NCBI GenBank assembly: GCA_001179505.1
Contig: CDMY01000628.1
Coordinates: forward strand, 1 to 38,333
Source: Vitrella brassicaformis
Lineage: Eukaryota; Sar; Vitrellaceae
Length of the DNA: 38,333 bases
Direction of reading: 5' to 3'
In this document: in pieces, positions 32,544-38,333 of the stretch
How the letters are laid out: each line of letters begins with the position of its first letter
Numbering within the stretch: the first letter of the stretch is position 1
The notes under the pieces: model-generated
The model's input: only the letters and a program-made list of their open reading frames with translations
The model's database searches: none
Told to the model about the DNA's origin: nothing
Translations under genes and position numbers: made by a program

Positions 32544-32843
32544 CAATTTAAACGAACAACGACGCCATCGACGAACAGACCAAACGGCAATTTTAGCTCG
32601 CAATGCAATCGTCGAGAATCGCGTTGCGGTACAGTGTGCGGAGAGGGCTCGTCTGGGTGCGCAGCAACAGCAGTCTGGCTCCAACATTGAGAGAGAGGGC
32701 TCGTGCTTGGGGCAAAGACGATGCTTGGGCGTGATTCTGACGACAGCAGAGCTGAGGAAACGAGGAGGTGCATTGATAGGAGGGCAGAGAAGGAGAGGAA
32801 GAGGGGCGGCACCAGTGCCCCAAACAGGCGTGCCGGACGCGCC
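32544..32843. promoter_or_regulatory. divergent upstream region of two genes
   Basis: The starts at 32543 (-) and 32844 (+) are 300 bases apart and face away from each other. GAGAGAGAGGGCTCGT at about 32689 echoes GGAGAGGGCTCGT at about 32639, a near-direct repeat pair about 50 bases apart that could be a regulatory element. No TATA box is seen. Confidence 0.45.
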
Positions 32844-35666
32844 ATGAGGGCGGCTGGGATCTTATCGCTGCTCAGTTTGGTGGCACAAGCGTCCGGCTTT
32901 GCGATGATACCCAGGAATCCCTTCATTGCTGACAGCCCTTGGCCAATCGCTCAAGTATGGGCCGCCAACACTCATCGATCTGATCTGACCCCCTTCTGTG
33001 CGTGTCGTGTGTGTGTGTGTGTGCTCAGTGTAACAACTATGCCCAGGCGTCGACGCTGCTGCCAGGTCCGTTCGAGAAGGGCGGCGCCAAAGTGGACGCC
33101 CTGCTCGACTACCGACTGGCAGACCCCATCAGCCTCCTGTACACATCCGACGGCAAGGTCGTCTGGGGGTCCTCCCTCACCCACGTCTTCAAGCTCGACC
33201 GGTCCACCAAGAATCTGCGGATTGTCGACTTGGTGCCGAAGAGTGAGGAGCTGCGGCAGAATGACACTTTCCACGGGGCGTACAGCGTGCTGAGCAGCGA
33301 GGGCATCTACTACACGGCCACGCTCTTCTCCATCGAGGCGTATAAGGACAAAGAGGAGGGCAACTCGACCTCCAAAATCAAGTTCTTCAAACGGTGAGGC
33401 GAGTGACGATATTGAGGCATGGCGGCGCAGTGATGGGTCTGTCTGTTGCGCTGTGTGTAGGTGGAAGATGGATGACCGGCTGGAGAGTGAGAGCATCATC
33501 GGTCTGAGCATGACGTATGACGGCGTGCTGGTGTTCGGCACCAACCGCGGCCGCATCGGTGTGCTCTCCCGCAACCTGGAGCGCCTCATCGACATGGTCC
33601 ATCTCGCCGACGATGGCGACAAGGTCACCGTGTCCAACAGCCTCGCACTGGATGAGGATGGCGGCATCTACTCTGTCACATCGAAGTCAGCCACCCAAGA
33701 CGTCCACATAGAGAGACCTCATCTCGTCCATGCCCCCGGTATGTGTGTGTGGCTGTAGGTATCTGCACAAGACCTTTTGGGACCCGATAGAGCAGGAGCT
33801 GCGGCCAGCGTGGGACGGCGAGTATGATGTCGGCGATCACGGAGGGGCGGGACGGCTGTCGGCGCAGGGCAGCGGAAGCACACCCAGCCTCCTGTTCCAT
33901 GAGAAACACGGACGATTCGTGGCCATCACGGACGGCGGCAGCCTCATGAATGTGGTGGTCTTCAACGCCACTAGTGGTGCCAAGCTGGCCGAGCATCCTG
34001 TGACCTTCGGCGACCCGAGGGCAGCAACATCATACTCAGACCAGGCAAGAGATCGGCACAACACAAAATCCATTTCACGACCCTCTCTGTGTATCTGATG
34101 TGCAGTCCATTCTGGTTAGCGGTATGCGCATGGTGGTGGTCAACAATGCCCTCACTCGACGAGGCGAGCTGGTCGAGTCCGCCCTGCAGCTGGCTGTCGG
34201 CGGTCCAGACGGCATCGAGCACATCGTCAAAGCACAAAACCTGCCACCTGTAACCACACCATACGACCAAACTCACACGGGCAGAAAGAGCCCTTTCCCT
34301 TTCCCTCCTTGTGTGTGTTCGATCTGCAGATCATATCAGAGGTAGCGGATTTGTGGCCGGCGTTGCTGGGTGACGCCCCCCGTGGTGTGGAGCAGTTTGA
34401 GTTCGACCCCGTGTCTCGTTCGCTGCGGACGACGTGGGCGCGTCCTGACCTGGCCATCCCCAACGGCATCCCCACCATGAGCGAGTGGACCGGACTCATG
34501 TACGCCGTCGGCAAACGCAAATGGAGAGGCGCATGTGAGCGACAGACACTAGAGACAGAGATGGCATGTGCAGGCAGACCGCGATGTGATACTGTTGGGT
34601 CTTGTGTCGTATGTCTGTGGTTGTTAGCGTCCGCTGAGTTGGGCACAGGTTGGTGGTCTCTGGAGGCGCTGCACTGGTGGACGGGCAAGGACGCCTTCAC
34701 GGTGCGGCTGGGTGACGGGCCAAACTACAACAGCCTCTACGCCGCTACCGAGATCGGCGTCGGAGAAATCATCTCGGGTGTCCTCGGTGAGTGCCCTCGG
34801 CAGCATCCATCCACACTTGTGTCCCCCTCTCGGTCTGCTTGTGTGTGTGTCTGACTGTCGACCATGCAGGTGGCGTGGTCCGTGTGCGTCAGGAGTCTCT
34901 CTTCCTGGACGGCACCCCCAACAAGCCTCCGACGGCGGCAAGCGGCGGCCAGCTGCAGCAGCGAGGTCTCGAGTCTGTGCTGGGTCTCAACATCACCACC
35001 CTCACGAACATGCCCCCCAGATTCAGGGGCCGCAGGGGCGACGGCAACGGCGAGGGCATTCTGCAGCGCGACATCGGCCGCGAGGGCACCAGGCGAGAGA
35101 ACGGCGCCAGACGGCATCAGGACAGCCATGAGATTGGGGGCCGGTTTGACGGCAGCCTCCTGAGGATCCCCGACAACCCCATCACGACCTACAGCGAACT
35201 GATCACATACCTCAGCTCGCCAGATATGATCGCCAGCACCTCCACGGTGCCCACGAGCACCGGCAATGGCAAGGGGCCGCGGCGCGGACAGAATGGGGGG
35301 CCTTTGCTTAGCGGGAAGCGTGTGGATCACTTATTGAGCAACGGGCCGGTCCTCAAGCCGATCCCTCCGCCTATCCCTGCACTTCCGTTGATGGCACCTG
35401 AGGGCCTCAACGCCGTGCATGACAGCATCAGCGACCCAGCAGCAGCTGCCGTCATGGCAGCGGTGACACACAATGCAGAGGAGCAGCGCAACGCCTCCAC
35501 GGCAGCAGAGGCAACGGCGAGACAGAATGAGGCGCAGAAGGAGGAGACAGGGGGGAAGGGGGCTGGCAGTGAGCAGGCTATCATCCCTGTGAGAAGCGAC
35601 ATTGACTTGGAGGCCTTGCTGACCTCGTTGGGCGGCGAGTCGGGCGAAGAGGGATCATCCTCATAG
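32844..35666 (+). CDS. secreted beta-propeller-like protein of unknown function
   Basis: Eight exons; the first, 32844 to about 32955, encodes a signal peptide (MRAAGILSLLSLVAQASGFA). The next begin CNNYAQASTLLPGPF at about 33030. Repeated strand blocks suggest a beta propeller: PISLLYTSDGKVVWGSSLTH, ESIIGLSMTYDGVLVFGTNR, RIGVLSRNLERLIDMVHL, NSLALDEDGGIYSVTSK, LLFHEKHGRFVAITDGGSLM, and WWSLEALHWWTGKDAFTVRL. Each resembles the blade pattern of quinoprotein or SMP-30-type propellers, but no catalytic residues can be named. After about 35000 the protein becomes low complexity (Gly, Arg, Ala, Glu) to the stop at 35666. SGF-A at the signal cleavage site has a Phe, as in plastid-bound proteins, but almost no transit peptide follows, so secretion is equally likely. 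The last exon is long (34869-35666). Confidence 0.8.
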
Positions 35667-36352
35667 ACATTGAGAAGTGAGGGCGAGAGAGATATATAGA
35701 CTCATGGATGTGTGTGTTCTTTGTTACATCATTCGTGTCCTTTTATTCCAAAACGTAAGGGGGCCCTGGAAACGGGCGGGTGGGCGGGCGGGTGGGCTAA
35801 ATCGGAGTGTGTGGATGTGTGAGATATATGCGTACGTGTGTTGGTAATTCCTGTGTATCTAGCTGGAGCGGCCGATCATGCACGCTCCTTTCTTCTTGCT
35901 TGCTTCCTTCCTACATCGGTTCCTTCCTTTCTCCCTCCCCCGGCCCTCTCTTTCTTTCTGCATTGATTCACTCATTGATTGATTGATTGATTGATTCGTT
36001 CATAGATGAAGTGCGCTGTGCTGTCCGCTCGCTCGACAACCCAAATGGTGGGACTGTCTGCGAGAGTCAGCTGGCCAGCCAGCCACCATGACCCTCTGAT
36101 CGTATCTTCTTCTGTTGCATTGCATGTTCGAGGGGACGATTTCATGAATCCTAGACACAGATGAGATACATGGTGCGTCGCTTTAGTGGGCGCGACTCGC
36201 ATGGCCATGTGTGCGTGGATGTTCATGTATTGCTCGCTTTGTTGTCGCACCGGTGCATGGTGAATGTTGAACCGTAAATATTGACATTGCCGGTGCTCAC
36301 CCGAACGCGAAGATGCTTGGAAGAACCTTAGAGGGCCCACGGCCCGTAAGCG
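35667..36352. other. intergenic region with simple repeats, no gene seen
   Basis: It holds pyrimidine-rich TTCC runs (35884-35945), TTGA repeats (35973-35996) and GGGC/GGGT runs near 35776-35796. Open frames on the - strand (about 36340-35972) lack splice sites and motifs. It probably contains the 3' UTR of the propeller gene and the promoter of the Cys-rich gene. Confidence 0.5.
35973..35996. repeat. GATT tetranucleotide microsatellite
   Basis: Five to six tandem copies of GATT lie in the intergenic region downstream of the propeller gene. Confidence 0.75.
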
Positions 36353-37588
36353 ATGGACGTACCATCACCCACAAAAAGGACGCGCATGGCACAGCTCACA
36401 CAGGCAGCCATCGTAGGCCGCCGTTGGCGGGTATGCCGATTGAGTGACCTTGTCATCATCATGAGCCTTCTCCTGCCGGCTGCCTCGGTAGGTGCACCCA
36501 CACACCACTGCACGAGACGGGGATGCATGTCGGGGGGCCGACGGGGGCTTTACAATGACAATGTTGCCATCCGTCCGGTGCCGTGGCACTGAATCACACC
36601 GGTGAGCGATGGGCTGTGCACAAGAGACGCAGTGAGGCAGCCCCGTCTCATGTGCGGATGATGCAGCCGGAGTCTCATCGCATCGCTCGCTGGCCGCCAC
36701 GCTGCCCACTGGCCATGGCGGGCTCCAGTTGGCCGGTGAGGACCCATGTCTGATGCCCGACAACTGGCAGAAGCGGTGGAAGAAGATTATCGGAGGGGAA
36801 GTCATGCTAGAGATTTATCGGAGGGAGATGACGAAGCCTCCCGGCTTGACTCGCAAGACCCTGAAATTCGAATGGTACACCGCGTGTTCCCCGTATTCTT
36901 TGGTCTTCATGCTCACATCTTTCCATCCAAGTGTGCCTTCAGGTTGGAGCCTGGCGAGAAGATAGCCGAACCGCCCCTGTTTCAGGTCAACACCGACCTG
37001 CCTGCAAGCAAAGGGGTCGGGAGAGAGGCCGTCTGCAGCATCCACTACTGGGTCCAGCTGATCAAATGGTTCTCCCCCCTGTCCACTTCCACTTCACTGC
37101 GCGAGTACGGCTACTGCGGCCAGCAGGGAGACCGCGTGTGTGCCTGTGTCTCCATGCCTGGAGAGAGCTTCAAGCAGTGCAAACCCCTCGAGGGAGAGCC
37201 GACGGCCGAGCAGGACAACGAGGCGACGAAGCTGGGCAGAAAACTGGCCAGCCTGCTGCCCCCCGCCGGCGGCGACAAGAAGGGAATGGGACAGCAGTGC
37301 ACCAAGGACGACGACTGCTACACGCCTCACCTCGTGGCCGAGTACCAGAAGCCAGGCATCAAGTGCTTCAAGGCGGAGAAGAATGCCGCGGACGGAATCT
37401 GCAAGGTGACCGAATGTGCAGCCATACACGCTCGCGTACACACGTGTGTGTGGGTGCAGCTGGAAGCGGCCGAGGGCGAGGTCTGCGACAGGACCCACGA
37501 GTGCGGGCCCCGGCTTGGCTGCTTCAAAAAACTCTGGCTTTCCGGCAGCCAGCGTACTTTCGGTACAGGAACGTGCAAGAAAATCTGA
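36353..37588 (+). CDS. secreted cysteine-rich protein of unknown function
   Basis: Four exons join in phase: about 36353-36490, about 36665-36874, about 36945-37404 and 37461-37588. The ATG at 36353 or the in-frame one at 36386 leads to a hydrophobic segment, LVIIMSLLLPAASVAG, that looks like a signal peptide after a basic start. The body contains PDNWQKRWKKIIGGEVM, EWLEPGEKIAEPPLFQVNTD and then a Cys-rich part: YGYCGQQGDRVCACV, GQQCTKDDDCYTP, KCFKAEKNAADGICK, GEVCDRTHECGPRLGCFKK and GTGTCKKI. The last three look like a small disulfide module with a C-x(5)-C-x(5)-C plan, distantly like dickkopf or EGF-related knots. The intron at 37405-37460 would keep the frame open if retained. No family is assigned. 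It is probably extracellular. Confidence 0.7.
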
Positions 37589-38333
37589 TTGTAAGGCAGC
37601 TGGGCAGGCAGCCGAGCAAAGAGAAGACAGACCGACAGACAGACACTGAAATTGATACGTTTCGGTAGCTCTTTCTTTTCTTTTTTTTCTTGAGAGAGAG
37701 GCGAACTCGAAGCTGCGATTAGGCGACGGACACACACATACATACAGACACAGAAATGGACACAGGTTTTTTTTAGTCGCTAACTAAACGAACGCCGAGG
37801 CATGCCAGACGGCTGCAAAAAGTCCAGTCCACCGGCAAGGTGTGCTCCCTGACCGACGGCTTTGACGGGCAAGAGCCTGGCTGCGGGCGAGTGCAAGGGC
37901 GGTACAGTCGTCGATCTGCAGCTGCAGCCCCGTCTCCCGAGCAATCGTGGGCCAAATAATCTGTGGAGCCCATACGACTGACAAAACGGTTGTCGCGGAC
38001 AGCGCAGACACTGAAAATCGAGAACCGACCGACAACGTCCAGCCAGATGGTTTCTTCTGTATGGCTGGATCGATGGATGGATGGACGGAGACACCAGCCT
38101 GGGTGCAGGGTTTCGAAGTGACTGAATCGATTCGATGGCCGGATGCGTTTGCAAGTCCGCCAACCGATTTATTGATCATGTCTCAAAACGAAGAGGCACG
38201 GCACAGACAGACAGACAGCTACCGGTCTCATGTGGGGTGGGTATCCAAGCCCATCCATCCATCCATCCATGGCATGAAGCCATGACCCAATAAACGATCA
38301 AAGACAGCTGGCGGGAGCTTCTTGCTAGCTGTC
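37589..38333. other. window end; unresolved reading frames on the - strand
   Basis: A stretch at 37784-37993 stays open in all three - strand frames after a possible splice acceptor (TTTTGTCAG, about 38000-37992) and ends in TAG or TGA. One frame reads QIIWPTIARETGLQLQIDD, another HLAGGLDFLQPSGMPR. I cannot tell which, if any, is real. Simple repeats include GACA near 37630, T-runs at 37675-37690, ATGG near 38073-38085 and CCAT at 38251-38270. Confidence 0.35.
38251..38270. repeat. CCAT tetranucleotide microsatellite
   Basis: Five tandem CCAT copies lie near the window end. The reverse complement, ATGG, is repeated at 38073-38085, so the two could pair. Confidence 0.7.

Noticed and set aside
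36746-36945. MSDARQLAEAVEEDY frame as the start of the Cys-rich gene
   Set aside because: The intron at about 36875-36944 is out of phase with it, but in phase with the overlapping frame that reads DNWQKRWKKIIGG and connects to a signal peptide.

Overview
The window looks like nuclear DNA of a photosynthetic alveolate with a complex red-derived plastid, most like the chromerid Vitrella. The reasons are: many short introns (about 55-200 nt) in almost every gene, GC-rich exons, genes packed on alternating strands, plastid presequences of the signal-plus-transit type (one with an SAF motif), and a protein with tandem AP2-like modules. No rRNA, tRNA, CRISPR array or intact transposon was recognised. 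The species is inferred from style and content, not from a database match. All gene models were spliced by hand: exon phases were checked where stated, and outer limits (especially starts) are provisional.

Layout, left to right: (1) the 3' end of an unidentified gene, 1-488 (+). (2) A NYN-domain (PIN-like RNase) protein with a UHM-ligand motif and two SUMO-interaction-like motifs, 1114-2676 (-). (3) A degenerate protein-kinase-like gene, about 3033-5874 (+). (4) A polycystin-2-like TRP channel, 5987-9575 (-). (5) A Derlin with an N-terminal presequence, probably the symbiont-type Der1 of the plastid import machinery, 9831-11276 (+). (6) A DUF1499 protein with apparent tripartite targeting to the thylakoid lumen, 11563-12670 (-). 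(7) A large secreted protein with GxYxVCYR modules, an NHL propeller, a PAN/Apple module, a cadherin-like module and EGF repeats, 13228-18752 (-). (8) A nuclear protein with nine AP2-like modules, 18989-23873 (-). (9) An intronless sphingolipid delta-4 desaturase, 24261-25295 (+). (10) A START-domain lipid-transfer protein, 26159-27560 (-). (11) A lipase maturation factor (LMF1 family), 27689-30733 (+). (12) An unidentified Pro-rich protein with an apparent 30-nt intron or an in-frame stop, 31053-32543 (-). (13) A secreted beta-propeller-like protein, 32844-35666 (+). (14) A secreted Cys-rich protein, 36353-37588 (+). The last 745 bases hold no gene that could be settled.

The genes do not form an operon. 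Themes do recur: plastid biogenesis (Derlin, DUF1499), ER and sphingolipid work (desaturase, START protein, LMF1) and extracellular or membrane sensing (polycystin, EGF/NHL protein, propeller, Cys-rich protein). Several neighbours are divergent with short shared upstream regions (255, 387, about 128 and 300 bp). Introns share an unusual design: TG-repeat tracts just before the 3' splice site, in some cases with a complementary CA-rich or CAGA-rich 5' half.
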